57,268 nucleotides of DNA from Mucilaginibacter gossypii (GTDB lineage: Bacteria; Bacteroidota; Bacteroidia; Sphingobacteriales; Sphingobacteriaceae): assembly GCF_900100945.1 (NCBI RefSeq), contig NZ_FNCG01000026.1, positions 1 to 57,268 of the forward strand. Direction: 5' to 3'. The position numbers were made by a program, and so were the translations under genes. The notes under the pieces are model-generated. The model made no database searches. It was not told the DNA's origin and saw nothing but the letters and a program-made list of their open reading frames with translations. Of the stretch, positions 15,898 to 25,025 are shown piece by piece (the stretch's first letter is position 1; the number at the start of each line of letters is the position of its first letter).

Positions 15898-16893
15898 ATG
15901 TCAATGAAAGTAACAATAGACGGAATAACCGTTGACGTAGAACCCGGAACAAGCATCCTGAACGCCGCAAGGCAGATAGGAGGTGATATTGTTCCGCCTG
16001 CTATGTGCTATTACTCTAAACTGCAGGGCAGCGGTGGTAAATGCCGTACCTGTTTGGTTAAAGTTACCAAAGGATCAGAAAAAGATCCGCGCCCTATGCC
16101 TAAGCTGGTGGCTTCATGCCGCACTGGTGTTATGGATGGGATGGAGGTACAAAATATTACTTCGCCAGAAGTTATTGAAGCCCGTAAAGGCGTGGTAGAA
16201 ATGCTGCTGATCAATCACCCGCTTGATTGCCCTGTTTGCGACCAGGCCGGCGAATGCCACTTGCAGGATCTGGGCTTTGAGCATGGGGCAGCTAAAACGC
16301 GCTATGAATTTGACCGCCGTACATTTGAAAAGATCGACATAGGTGACAAAATTCAGCTGCACATGACCCGCTGCATCCTTTGCTACCGTTGTGTGTTTAC
16401 TGCCGATCAAATTACCAATACCCGTTTACATGGCATCCTGAACAGGGGCGATCATTCTGAAATTTCCACATATATCAGCAAAGCTGTTGATAACGATTTT
16501 TCGGGTAACATGATTGACGTATGCCCGGTAGGTGCTTTAACTGATAAAACTTTCCGCTTTAAAAACCGTGTTTGGTTTACCAAGCCTGTTGAAGCACACC
16601 GCGATTGCGATAAATGCTGCGGTAAAGTAACACTTTGGTATAAAGGCGAAGATGTGATCAGGGTAACTGGCCGTAAAGATGTTTATGGTGAAGTTGAGGA
16701 ATTTATCTGCAATACCTGCCGATTCGATAAAAAGAAAACTGCCGATTGGGTTATTGAAGGCCCACGTAAAGTATCTCACCACTCTGTGATCAGCGCTAAC
16801 CATTACGAGTTTACACCGCTGCCGGTTGTTAAAACCAACCCGGTACTGATGGAAGCTAATAAAGAACAATTTGAAAGGGAGACCCGCTTATAA
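15898..16893 (+). CDS. nuoG: NADH-quinone oxidoreductase subunit G, short form
   Basis: NuoG passes electrons from NuoF/E into the chain of clusters. At 331 residues it is far shorter than the roughly 900 of E. coli. Present: the 2Fe-2S ferredoxin domain (CYYSKLQGSGGKCRTCLVKV, then SCRTG; cluster N1b), the His-Cys3 motif HPLDCPVCDQAGEC (N5) and CILCYRC with DVCPVGALT (N4). The tail has CDKCCGKVTLW and FICNTCRFD, a remnant of the molybdopterin Fe4S4 domain, after which the large molybdopterin-like part is missing. Short NuoG is, as far as I know, normal for many Bacteroidota. The stop overlaps nuoH by one base. Confidence 0.93.
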   Translation: MSMKVTIDGITVDVEPGTSILNAARQIGGDIVPPAMCYYSKLQGSGGKCRTCLVKVTKGSEKDPRPMPKLVASCRTGVMDGMEVQNITSPEVIEARKGVVEMLLINHPLDCPVCDQAGECHLQDLGFEHGAAKTRYEFDRRTFEKIDIGDKIQLHMTRCILCYRCVFTADQITNTRLHGILNRGDHSEISTYISKAVDNDFSGNMIDVCPVGALTDKTFRFKNRVWFTKPVEAHRDCDKCCGKVTLWYKGEDVIRVTGRKDVYGEVEEFICNTCRFDKKKTADWVIEGPRKVSHHSVISANHYEFTPLPVVKTNPVLMEANKEQFERETRL

Positions 16894-17924
16894 TGGAAAC
16901 TACCGATTTAATATTCAGGATCGTACTGATCGTTGTGATTTTCGCTATCAGCCTGGTTGTGGCTATGTATTCAACCTATGCCGAACGTAAAGTTGCTGCA
17001 TTTTTCCAGGATAGGATAGGCCCTAACCGTGCCGGCCCCTGGGGTATTTTACAACCCCTTGCCGATGGTGGCAAGATGTTTTTGAAAGAAGAGATCATCC
17101 CTACCAATGCAACCGGCTTCCTGTTCATTGTGGGCCCTTCACTGGCTATTTTAACTGCTTGCATCGGTTCGGCTGTTATTCCATGGGGATCGGCTATCCA
17201 AATTGGCGGTCGCACTTTTGATCTCCAGGTTACCGATATTAACGTAGGTGTACTCTACATTTTTGGTGTGGTATCATTGGGCGTTTATGGTATTATGATT
17301 GGCGGCTGGGCTTCCAATAATAAATACTCATTATTAGGCGCTATCCGCGCGGCATCACAAAATATCAGCTATGAAATTTCGATGGGTTTATCCATCATCG
17401 CATTGCTGATGCTTACCGGTACTTTAAGTCTTAAGGAAATCGCGGAGCAACAACATGGTTTTGCCTGGAATGTTTGGAGACAGCCACTTGGCTTCCTGCT
17501 GTTCCTGGTGTGTGCTTTTGCCGAAACCAACCGCTCACCGTTTGACTTACCTGAGTGCGAAACCGAGCTTGTAGGTGGCTATCACACCGAATACTCATCA
17601 ATGAAATTAGGTTTTTACCTGTTTGCCGAGTATATCAACATGTTCATTTCATCGGCAGTAATGGCTACCCTGTACTGGGGTGGTTACAATTACCCTGGTA
17701 TGGATTGGGTTGCGGCTCAGGCCGGACCAACCATTGCACCGCTTATTGGCGTTGTTGTATTATTTGGTAAGATATTCTTCTCTATCTTCTTTTTCATGTG
17801 GGTGCGTTGGACTATCCCGCGTTTCCGTTATGACCAGTTGATGGACCTTGGCTGGAAAATATTAATTCCATTGGCCATCACCAACATCGTGCTGACAGGC
17901 GTGATTAGTACATTACTTAAATAG
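16893..17924 (+). CDS. nuoH: NADH-quinone oxidoreductase subunit H
   Basis: NuoH is the membrane subunit that lines the quinone channel and connects the two arms of complex I. The 343-residue, eight-helix protein shows RIGPNRAGPWGILQPLADGG and the charged loop ETNRSPFDLPECETELVGGY, both strongly conserved. Its ATG uses the last base of the nuoG stop. Confidence 0.97.
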   Translation: METTDLIFRIVLIVVIFAISLVVAMYSTYAERKVAAFFQDRIGPNRAGPWGILQPLADGGKMFLKEEIIPTNATGFLFIVGPSLAILTACIGSAVIPWGSAIQIGGRTFDLQVTDINVGVLYIFGVVSLGVYGIMIGGWASNNKYSLLGAIRAASQNISYEISMGLSIIALLMLTGTLSLKEIAEQQHGFAWNVWRQPLGFLLFLVCAFAETNRSPFDLPECETELVGGYHTEYSSMKLGFYLFAEYINMFISSAVMATLYWGGYNYPGMDWVAAQAGPTIAPLIGVVVLFGKIFFSIFFFMWVRWTIPRFRYDQLMDLGWKILIPLAITNIVLTGVISTLLK

Positions 17925-17941
17925 ATTGGAGTTTTTAAAAA

Positions 17942-18439
17942 ATGGAATCATTAAGCAATAAACGAAAAGTACTGGAAGTTAAGCCACTCAATTTTTTAGA
18001 GCGTGCTTACCTGCCGGCCATTGTGGGCGGTTTATCCACTACAATGAAACACTTTTTCAAAAAGCCGGTAACCATCAGCTATCCTGAAGAAAAGCGTGAA
18101 TTTTCAGAGAATTTCCGCGGCATGCACTCGCTTAAACGCGATGAGGATGGCAGGGAGCGTTGTACAGCCTGCGGCCTTTGCGCATTATCGTGCCCGGCAG
18201 AAGCTATTACCATGACAGCTGCCGAACGCCAGAAAGGCGAGGAGCACCTGTACCGCGAAGAGAAATACGCTGCTGTTTATGAAATCAACATGCTGCGCTG
18301 CATTTTTTGCGGTTTATGTGAAGAGGCCTGCCCTAAGGAAGCTATTTATCTTGACGGTGATATCGTACCTGCCGACTACTTAAGGAAGGATTTTATTTAC
18401 GGTAAAGACAAATTAGTAGAAGCACCCTTAAATCAATAA
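17942..18439 (+). CDS. nuoI: NADH-quinone oxidoreductase subunit I
   Basis: NuoI is a two-[4Fe-4S] ferredoxin-type subunit (clusters N6a and N6b). The 165-residue protein has both motifs complete: CTACGLCALSCPAEAI and CIFCGLCEEACPKEAI. An N-terminal amphipathic region (FLERAYLPAIVGGLSTTM) attaches it to the membrane. A 57-bp gap containing a strong hairpin follows before nuoJ. Confidence 0.97.
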   Translation: MESLSNKRKVLEVKPLNFLERAYLPAIVGGLSTTMKHFFKKPVTISYPEEKREFSENFRGMHSLKRDEDGRERCTACGLCALSCPAEAITMTAAERQKGEEHLYREEKYAAVYEINMLRCIFCGLCEEACPKEAIYLDGDIVPADYLRKDFIYGKDKLVEAPLNQ

Positions 18440-18448
18440 AGAAGTTTT

Positions 18449-18484
18449 ATACCTTTGCCCTGCCTAAAAGGGTAAAGGTATTTT
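18449..18484 (+). promoter_or_regulatory. hairpin with embedded promoter box between nuoI and nuoJ
   Basis: ATACCTTTGCCC (18449-18460) pairs with GGGTAAAGGTAT (18470-18481) over 12 bp with one mismatch and a 9-nt loop, then TTTT. As RNA it looks like a weak terminator or stability hairpin splitting the operon. The left arm also holds TACCTTTG (18450-18457), a perfect -7 box, so the same DNA could start a nuoJ-N transcript. Confidence 0.55.
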
Positions 18485-18496
18485 GTAAATAAAAAC

Positions 18497-19000
18497 ATGA
18501 GTACATTTTACTTCATCGCATTTTTGTCCATATTCTTTTCGATATTGGTAATCTCGGCCAAAAATCCGGTACATAGTATCCTTTATCTGATCCTTACCTT
18601 TTTTACTTTCACCATTCACTACATTTTGCTTAACGCTCAATTTTTGGCGATTGTAAACTTCATCGTGTACATGGGCGCTATATTGGTATTGTTCCTGTAT
18701 ACGCTGATGCTCATCAACCTTAACAAGGAGTCGGAGCCTGTAAAGCCTTTCATGGTTAAAATAGCTGGTGTTTTTGGCGGCGGCATCTTGGCTGTAGCTG
18801 TTGCATCTTCACTTAAACTGATGGGCGCATCAAACCCGGTATTGTTACAAAACCCTGATCTGGGCCTTGTAAAAAACTTAGGTAAAGTATTGTTCAACGA
18901 ATTTTTATTGCCATTTGAAATATCATCTGTATTGCTTTTATCAGCTATGGTAGGTGCGGTATTATTGGCTACTAAAGAAAAAGAACCTAAAGCAGCATAA
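18497..19000 (+). CDS. nuoJ: NADH-quinone oxidoreductase subunit J
   Basis: NuoJ is a five-helix proton-pathway subunit of the membrane arm. The 167-residue protein starts MSTFYFIAFLSIFF and contains the conserved third-helix block FIVYMGAILVLFLYTLMLINL. The ATG of nuoK begins on the last base of its stop codon (19000). It may be co-transcribed from nuoA or from the promoter box inside the hairpin just upstream. Confidence 0.94.
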   Translation: MSTFYFIAFLSIFFSILVISAKNPVHSILYLILTFFTFTIHYILLNAQFLAIVNFIVYMGAILVLFLYTLMLINLNKESEPVKPFMVKIAGVFGGGILAVAVASSLKLMGASNPVLLQNPDLGLVKNLGKVLFNEFLLPFEISSVLLLSAMVGAVLLATKEKEPKAA

Positions 19001-19329
19001 TGGAAAGTTTAACAAATACTATGCACGCCGTGCCGCTTAATCATTACATATTGTTAAGCACAATCATTTTTGCTATAGGCGTAATGGGCGTATTGATCCG
19101 CCGTAATGCCATCGTGATCTTCATGTCGGTTGAGTTGATGCTTAATTCGGTTAACCTTTTGCTTACCGCGTTTTCGGTATACAGGGGTGATGCAACCGGG
19201 CAGGTATTCGTGTTTTTTATCATGGCGCTGGCCGCTGCTGAAGTTGCAGTTGGTTTGGCTATTATCGTGATGATCTATCGTAATACAAACTCAATTGATA
19301 TCAACGTACTAAACAGGTTGAAATGGTAA
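19000..19329 (+). CDS. nuoK: NADH-quinone oxidoreductase subunit K
   Basis: NuoK is a three-helix subunit homologous to MrpC, with two buried glutamates essential for pumping. Both are visible: SVELMLNSVNLLL (first Glu) and ALAAAEVAVGLAI (second Glu). The 109-residue length is normal. It is followed by a 143-bp gap rich in repeats before nuoL. Confidence 0.95.
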   Translation: MESLTNTMHAVPLNHYILLSTIIFAIGVMGVLIRRNAIVIFMSVELMLNSVNLLLTAFSVYRGDATGQVFVFFIMALAAAEVAVGLAIIVMIYRNTNSIDINVLNRLKW

Positions 19330-19472
19330 CAGGTATTTCCGATTTCGGAGTTTCAATTTCGGAATTGTAATAGCTGATTAGTAATAAAACAAACGTTGTT
19401 GCCTCTTTCCCGCAATAGCGATTAGATAATTAAAAACGTATAACGTAACGCGTAAAACGTACAACATCGAAC
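19330..19472. repeat. repeat-rich spacer between nuoK and nuoL
   Basis: It starts with an imperfect direct repeat of TTTCGGA(A/G) (TTCCGATTTCGGAG, then CAATTTCGGAATT). It ends at about 19434-19465 with a tandem-like run of AACGTA/ACGTAA/CGTAAAACGTA units just before the nuoL ATG. Nothing is coded. It is the third wide nuo gap that carries repeat DNA. Confidence 0.45.
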
Positions 19473-21386
19473 ATGGATAAATATATCTGGCTTATTCCAA
19501 TACTACCGTCAGCCGGTTTTGTTATAAACGGACTTGGCCGTAATTCATTATCAAAAAGTGTAATTGGCTTTATTGGCAGTTTGCTTGTACTGGTATCATT
19601 TGGTTTAAGCATTGCAGCTTTTTTCCAGGTAAAATCAACCGGAGTTCCTATTAATGTCAACTACTTTACCTGGTTTGCGGTTGGGTCATTAAAATTTCCT
19701 TTCGCATTCCTTATAGATCAGTTAAGCGCTATCATGCTGCTGATCATTACAGGTGTTGGCTTCCTGATCCACCTGTATTCTATTGGCTACATGCATGACG
19801 ACGAAGGTTTCGGGAAATTTTTCGCTTATCTCAACCTGTTCGTTTTTTTCATGCTGCTGCTGGTTTTAGGTTCAAACTACCTCATCATGTTTATTGGATG
19901 GGAGGGCGTAGGCTTGTGCTCATACCTGCTGATCGGTTTCTGGTTTACCAACCCTGATTATGCAGATGCAGCGAAGAAAGCGTTTGTAATGAACCGTATC
20001 GGTGACCTTGGTTTCTTATTAGGCATCTTCACCATTATTTATGTTTTCGGTAGCATCCAGTTTGCAGAGATCTTCCCGAAGGCAGCTGTTATGAAATCAG
20101 GCGCTGGTCCACTGTTTATCATTACCATTTTACTATTCATTGGTGCCTGCGGTAAATCTGCGCAGTTGCCGTTATTTACCTGGTTGCCTGATGCGATGGC
20201 CGGCCCAACTCCGGTTTCGGCTTTGATCCACGCTGCTACCATGGTTACAGCCGGTATCTATATGATTGCCCGCTCAAACATATTCTACACTTTATCTCCG
20301 GATACAATGGAGATCATTGCTTATGTAGGTTTGGCCACGGCGCTTATCGCGGCTCTTATTGCATTAACGCAAACAGATATTAAAAAGGTATTGGCTTATT
20401 CAACTGTATCTCAATTAGGGTATATGTTTTTAGGTTTGGGGGTTGGTGCTTATACAGGTGCTTTCTTCCACGTGTTAACACATGCTTTCTTTAAGGCTTT
20501 ATTATTCCTTGGTGCAGGCTCTGTGATCCACGCTATGAGCGGCGAACAGGATATGCGCAAAATGGGCGGCTTAAAAGGCAAGATTAAAACTACATTTACC
20601 ACCATGATGATTGGTACTGTAGCTATTGCCGGTATTCCTCCGTTGGCAGGCTTCTTTTCAAAAGATGAAATATTAGCACATGCTTACGCGCATAGCCCTA
20701 TATTTTGGGCCGTAGGTGTATTAACCGCTATGTTAACTTCATTCTATATGTTCAGGATGATGTACCTTACATTTTACGGAAAGTTCCGTGGTACTCATGA
20801 GCAGGAGCATCATTTACATGAATCGCCTCCAACAATGACTATTCCGCTTATCGTATTAGCTATCCTTTCAATTTTAGGAGGCTTTATAGGTGTGCCGGAA
20901 GTATTACACGGACATCATGAACTGGCACATTTCCTTGAGCCTGTTTTCCATAAATCAAACGAAATTTTGGGCGAGCATCATTTGTCCGAATCACTTGAAT
21001 ACGCGTTAATGGGCACTTCGGTAGCATTGGCTTTAGCTGCTATGGCTTATGCCTATATGAAATATGCTAAAAATGGCAGTGTACCTGTTGCTGATACTGA
21101 AGAGCGCCCGGCACTTACAAGTCTGTCATACCACAAGTTTTACCTTGATGAACTTTATGACCTGATTGTTCGCAAACCACTCGACTGGCTTTCAACCTTC
21201 TTCTATAACATCATAGAGCGTTTAGGTATCGATGGTTTGGTGAACGGGATTGGCAGAGGAACAATTGAAACCAGTAAAGGCCTGCGCCTGCTGCAAACCG
21301 GTAACGTAGGGTTCTACATATTTGTAATGGTACTGGGAATTATCGCGGTATTAGTATATAGCGTATTTGGATTAACTAAAATATAA
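19473..21386 (+). CDS. nuoL: NADH-quinone oxidoreductase subunit L
   Basis: NuoL is the distal antiporter-like proton pump of complex I. The 637-residue protein has the Glu helix FMLLLVLGSNYLIMFIGWEG, the Lys helix stretch SALIHAATMVTAGIYMIAR, and the ALTQTDIKKVLAYSTVSQLGY loop. A His-rich loop (EQEHHLHESPP, then HGHHELAHF) separates late helices. The C-terminal 100 residues form the long lateral helix that clamps NuoM and NuoN. Confidence 0.96.
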   Translation: MDKYIWLIPILPSAGFVINGLGRNSLSKSVIGFIGSLLVLVSFGLSIAAFFQVKSTGVPINVNYFTWFAVGSLKFPFAFLIDQLSAIMLLIITGVGFLIHLYSIGYMHDDEGFGKFFAYLNLFVFFMLLLVLGSNYLIMFIGWEGVGLCSYLLIGFWFTNPDYADAAKKAFVMNRIGDLGFLLGIFTIIYVFGSIQFAEIFPKAAVMKSGAGPLFIITILLFIGACGKSAQLPLFTWLPDAMAGPTPVSALIHAATMVTAGIYMIARSNIFYTLSPDTMEIIAYVGLATALIAALIALTQTDIKKVLAYSTVSQLGYMFLGLGVGAYTGAFFHVLTHAFFKALLFLGAGSVIHAMSGEQDMRKMGGLKGKIKTTFTTMMIGTVAIAGIPPLAGFFSKDEILAHAYAHSPIFWAVGVLTAMLTSFYMFRMMYLTFYGKFRGTHEQEHHLHESPPTMTIPLIVLAILSILGGFIGVPEVLHGHHELAHFLEPVFHKSNEILGEHHLSESLEYALMGTSVALALAAMAYAYMKYAKNGSVPVADTEERPALTSLSYHKFYLDELYDLIVRKPLDWLSTFFYNIIERLGIDGLVNGIGRGTIETSKGLRLLQTGNVGFYIFVMVLGIIAVLVYSVFGLTKI

Positions 21387-21411
21387 ACGATAAGCGTTTA
21401 GCAACATAAAA

Positions 21412-22887
21412 ATGACCGTTAGTATATTACTTTTTTTGCCAATAGTTGCCGCTGTTATAACTGCCCTACTTAAAAACGGGATAGCTAAACATGCTGCATT
21501 ATTTTTCTCTGTTGCCCAACTGGTAATAGCGCTTATATTTTTAAGCAAGTTTGTTCCGGATGCATCAACCCAGTTTGTAATTGATGTGCCATGGATCAGC
21601 AGTTTTGGAATTTACTTCAGTGCCGGTATCGACGGGATCAGTATGATCCTGGTTTTGTTAACCACGGTGCTTGTACCATTAATTATTTTAACAACCTATC
21701 AGCATCAATACAAAAATGAAGGTGCCTTTTATGGTCTCATCCTGTTTATGCAGGCTGGTATGCTGGTTGTATTTACCGCCCTCGACGGATTTTTGTTTTA
21801 CGTTGGATGGGAAGCGGCATTGATCCCGATCTACTTCATTTGTGCCCTTTGGGGAGGTGAAAACCGCATCCGTATTACCATTAAATTTTTCATCTACACC
21901 TTTGCCGGTTCGTTGTTCATGCTGGTAGGCATTATCTACCTGTACCTCCAATCTCCAGACAAAACTTTCGACATCCACAATTTTTATAAAATGACTTTGG
22001 ATGTTAAACATCAGAGCTGGATCTTCTGGGCATTTTTTCTGGCCTTTGCCATCAAGATGCCTTTGTTCCCTTTCCATACCTGGCAGCCTGATACTTATAC
22101 CGAAGCTCCATCTGGCGGTACCATGATGTTATCAGGTATCATGCTTAAAATGGGTATTTACGGTGCTATCCGCTGGATGATCCCTAATGCCCCGCTTGGC
22201 TTTTATCATTTCCAGGCGTTGGCCATGATCCTTGGGGTTATAGGTGTAGTTTATGCTTCTATTATCGCCTTTAAACAAAAAGACGGAAAACGTTTGGTGG
22301 CTTATTCATCAATAGCACACGTTGGCTTGATTGCTGCGGGTATTTTTGCCTGGAATATTGCCGGTGTTCAGGGCGCCATGATTCAGATGCTTAACCACGG
22401 TATTAACGTTGTTGGTATGTTCTTTATCTGGGACATCATCAGCCGCAGGCTGAACACCCGTGAGATAGATCAGCTTGGCGGTATCGCGAAGGTAGCCCCT
22501 AAATTTGCAATAGGTTTCCTGATCATATTATTAGGTACAGTGGGATTACCGCTTACCAATGGTTTTATCGGCGAGTTCCTGTTGCTGAAAGGTGTATTTG
22601 ATTTTAGCGTACTGCACTATGTAAACCTGGTACTGGCTGCCGTTGCGGGCCTTACCATCATTTTTGGTGCGGTTTACATGTTACGCCTTTATAAAAACGT
22701 AATGCAGGGCGAAACCAACCCGCTTACAGCGACTTTTGCTGATGTTAGCGGTACTGAAAAGTTGACGTTGTGCATCATTTGTGCCCTGGTTATTGTATTG
22801 GGAATTTATCCTCAGCCTATTCTGCATATCTCTGAAGCTGCGGTAACGCAACTGGTAAATCAGATAGGTTCAAAGTTTACAATGTAG
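21412..22887 (+). CDS. nuoM: NADH-quinone oxidoreductase subunit M
   Basis: NuoM is the second antiporter-like pump. The 491-residue, 14-helix protein shows the conserved VGWEAALIPIYFICALWGGE segment (pumping Glu), HTWQPDTYTEAPSGG and the SSIAHVGLIAAG helix. It lies 25 bp after nuoL and 22 bp before nuoN, so the three pumps are one translational block. Confidence 0.96.
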   Translation: MTVSILLFLPIVAAVITALLKNGIAKHAALFFSVAQLVIALIFLSKFVPDASTQFVIDVPWISSFGIYFSAGIDGISMILVLLTTVLVPLIILTTYQHQYKNEGAFYGLILFMQAGMLVVFTALDGFLFYVGWEAALIPIYFICALWGGENRIRITIKFFIYTFAGSLFMLVGIIYLYLQSPDKTFDIHNFYKMTLDVKHQSWIFWAFFLAFAIKMPLFPFHTWQPDTYTEAPSGGTMMLSGIMLKMGIYGAIRWMIPNAPLGFYHFQALAMILGVIGVVYASIIAFKQKDGKRLVAYSSIAHVGLIAAGIFAWNIAGVQGAMIQMLNHGINVVGMFFIWDIISRRLNTREIDQLGGIAKVAPKFAIGFLIILLGTVGLPLTNGFIGEFLLLKGVFDFSVLHYVNLVLAAVAGLTIIFGAVYMLRLYKNVMQGETNPLTATFADVSGTEKLTLCIICALVIVLGIYPQPILHISEAAVTQLVNQIGSKFTM

Positions 22888-22909
22888 GTTTAAGATTTTA
22901 AAGAAAAGA

Positions 22910-24292
22910 ATGAATACTATAATCATCATATCTGTTTTACCTATAGTGCTGCTGTATTTAGGGTTATATAAAGCGCAAAAGGCTTTGCTGCCCGTTACTG
23001 TTATAGGATTGCTGGCTGCTTTGGGTTTTGCAATTTGCCAATGGACTTCAAAAGATACAGCTGAGCCGCTTTATACCGGCATGCTGTTGTTCAATAATTT
23101 CTCGGTTGTATTTTCAAGCGTTACCATTATATCTACTATCCTGATCCTGTTGCTGTCAAAAGGTTACTTTGAGCGTATCAGCAGGCACACGGCGGAATAT
23201 TATGCTATTATCCTGTTTTCACTGACAGGCATAATCGTAATGGTATCGTTTAATAACCTTGTGATGCTGTTTATCGGCATCGAGATCATGTCGGTGAGCT
23301 TATACATCCTGGCGGGTATTAAAAAGAGCGATTTCGCTTCAAATGAAGCAGCTTTGAAATACTTTTTGATGGGTGCTTTTTCAACCGGTTTCCTGCTGTT
23401 TGGTATGGCGCTGTTGTACGGATCGTCGGGTTCATTCAATATCGATACTATCAGGGAGTATGTAATTAACCATCCACATATCGACCCTATGTTTTATACA
23501 GGCATAGCCCTGATCATTGTAGGTTTATGTTTTAAAGTAGGTGCAGCCCCCTTTCATTTCTGGACACCGGATGTATACGAAGGTGCGCCTACGCTGATCA
23601 CGGCTTTCATGTCTACAGTAGTTAAAACAGCGGGATTCGCAGCCTTCCTGCGTTTGTTCTCTGCCTGTTTCCAGCCATTATCTGACTTCTGGACACCAAT
23701 AATACTTGTAATTACTATCATTACCTTATTTATAGGCAATATCACCGCGTTGTATCAGCAAAGCTTTAAGAGGATGCTTGCATTTTCAAGTATCTCTCAC
23801 GCCGGCTACCTATTATTTGCAATCGTGTCATTAGGCGCTGCCTCAGGTAATTCGGTATTTGTATATGCGACAGCATACTCGATAGCTTCAATCATTGCGT
23901 TTGGCGGTTTAATATTAGTACAGCAACAAGGTGGAAGTGATAACTTTGAAAGCTTTAATGGTTTGGGTAAGAAGAACCCGTTCCTTGCCTTTGTGTTAAC
24001 TGTAGCCATGCTTTCATTGGCGGGGATTCCGCTTACTGCGGGCTTCATCGGTAAATTCTTCATGTTTTCGGGAGCGGTAAGCCGTTATCATATCGGTTTA
24101 GTTATTATAGCTGTGATTAACGCTATCATTAGTATCTTTTACTATTTCAGGGTCATCATCGCCATGTACTTCCGTACCGACGAACGCGCAGAGCTTACTG
24201 TGCCGGTTTATTATAAAGTAGTATTCGCGCTTTCAGCTCTCGCCACAATCCTTATTGGTGTTTATCCCGATCTTATAGCCCGTTTCATATAA
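22910..24292 (+). CDS. nuoN: NADH-quinone oxidoreductase subunit N
   Basis: NuoN is the third antiporter-like pump and the last gene of the operon. The 460-residue protein contains MLFIGIEIMSVSLYILAGI (pumping Glu), APFHFWTPDVYEGAPTLIT and FSSISHAGYLLFAI. No clear intrinsic terminator follows; the next gene, for a DedA protein, starts 55 bp later on the same strand, so read-through is likely. Confidence 0.96.
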   Translation: MNTIIIISVLPIVLLYLGLYKAQKALLPVTVIGLLAALGFAICQWTSKDTAEPLYTGMLLFNNFSVVFSSVTIISTILILLLSKGYFERISRHTAEYYAIILFSLTGIIVMVSFNNLVMLFIGIEIMSVSLYILAGIKKSDFASNEAALKYFLMGAFSTGFLLFGMALLYGSSGSFNIDTIREYVINHPHIDPMFYTGIALIIVGLCFKVGAAPFHFWTPDVYEGAPTLITAFMSTVVKTAGFAAFLRLFSACFQPLSDFWTPIILVITIITLFIGNITALYQQSFKRMLAFSSISHAGYLLFAIVSLGAASGNSVFVYATAYSIASIIAFGGLILVQQQGGSDNFESFNGLGKKNPFLAFVLTVAMLSLAGIPLTAGFIGKFFMFSGAVSRYHIGLVIIAVINAIISIFYYFRVIIAMYFRTDERAELTVPVYYKVVFALSALATILIGVYPDLIARFI

Positions 24293-24347
24293 TCGGTATT
24301 GATAACTGCAAATTGATATAATATTTGTAGTTTTACAGATATAGTGA

Positions 24348-24992
24348 ATGGAAAGTTTCTGGGAATACCTTCAAAATTTAACTGACGCACAATCCATAAT
24401 AAGCAGGGGTGGTTTTTATCTCTTGCTTATTGTTGTTTTTGCTGAAACCGGTTTATTCTTTGGTTTCTTTCTGCCCGGCGATTACCTGCTGTTTATGGCT
24501 GGTTTATTGTGTGCCGCTGGTAAAGTTGATGTTTCTATAACTACGCTGGTATTGTCATTGATAGGCGCCGGAGTATTAGGCAATTTTACAGGCTATTGGT
24601 TTGGTTACCGAACGGGGCCGGTATTATTCAATAAAAACGACTCACTATTTTTTAAGCGGCGCTACGTAGTACTGGCCAGTGAGTTTTACAACAAACATGG
24701 AGGGATGGCGCTTATTTTAGGGAGATTTTTCCCTATTGTTAGAACATTTGCTCCTATATTTGCAGGTGTTGTTAAGGTTGATGTAAAAAGATTTTCAGTT
24801 TATAACCTTATTGGCAGCGTAGCCTGGGTATGTGTATTTACGCTGGGCGGTTTTTTTTTAGGGCGAAGGTTCCCTCAACTGAAGGATTATCTGCAATACA
24901 TTGTACTGGGACTGATTGTAATTACAACAATTCCGCTGGTTATTGCTTATGTTAAAAAGAAACTTCGTGAAAAAAACGAAAAAATAGATTAG
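24348..24992 (+). CDS. DedA family membrane protein
   Basis: DedA proteins are inner-membrane lipid-scramblase-like proteins; several members recycle undecaprenyl phosphate or phosphatidylethanolamine. The 214-residue protein has the re-entrant motifs FFLPGDYLLFMAG near 40 and GRFFPIVRTFAPIFAGV near 126 (the G-R-F-x-P-x-x-R-T signature), with helices near 20, 50-75, 155-175 and 180-202. Which lipid it handles cannot be said. It follows nuoN by 55 bp and precedes the pyrophosphatase gene by 33 bp. Confidence 0.88.
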   Translation: MESFWEYLQNLTDAQSIISRGGFYLLLIVVFAETGLFFGFFLPGDYLLFMAGLLCAAGKVDVSITTLVLSLIGAGVLGNFTGYWFGYRTGPVLFNKNDSLFFKRRYVVLASEFYNKHGGMALILGRFFPIVRTFAPIFAGVVKVDVKRFSVYNLIGSVAWVCVFTLGGFFLGRRFPQLKDYLQYIVLGLIVITTIPLVIAYVKKKLREKNEKID

Positions 24993-25025
24993 TTAATAAT
25001 TTTATATACTATATAATAAAGATAA

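Noticed and set aside
24331..24340. TAATATTTG as a promoter box for the DedA gene
   Set aside because: It has one extra base between TA and TTTG, and nuoN read-through explains expression; too weak to list.
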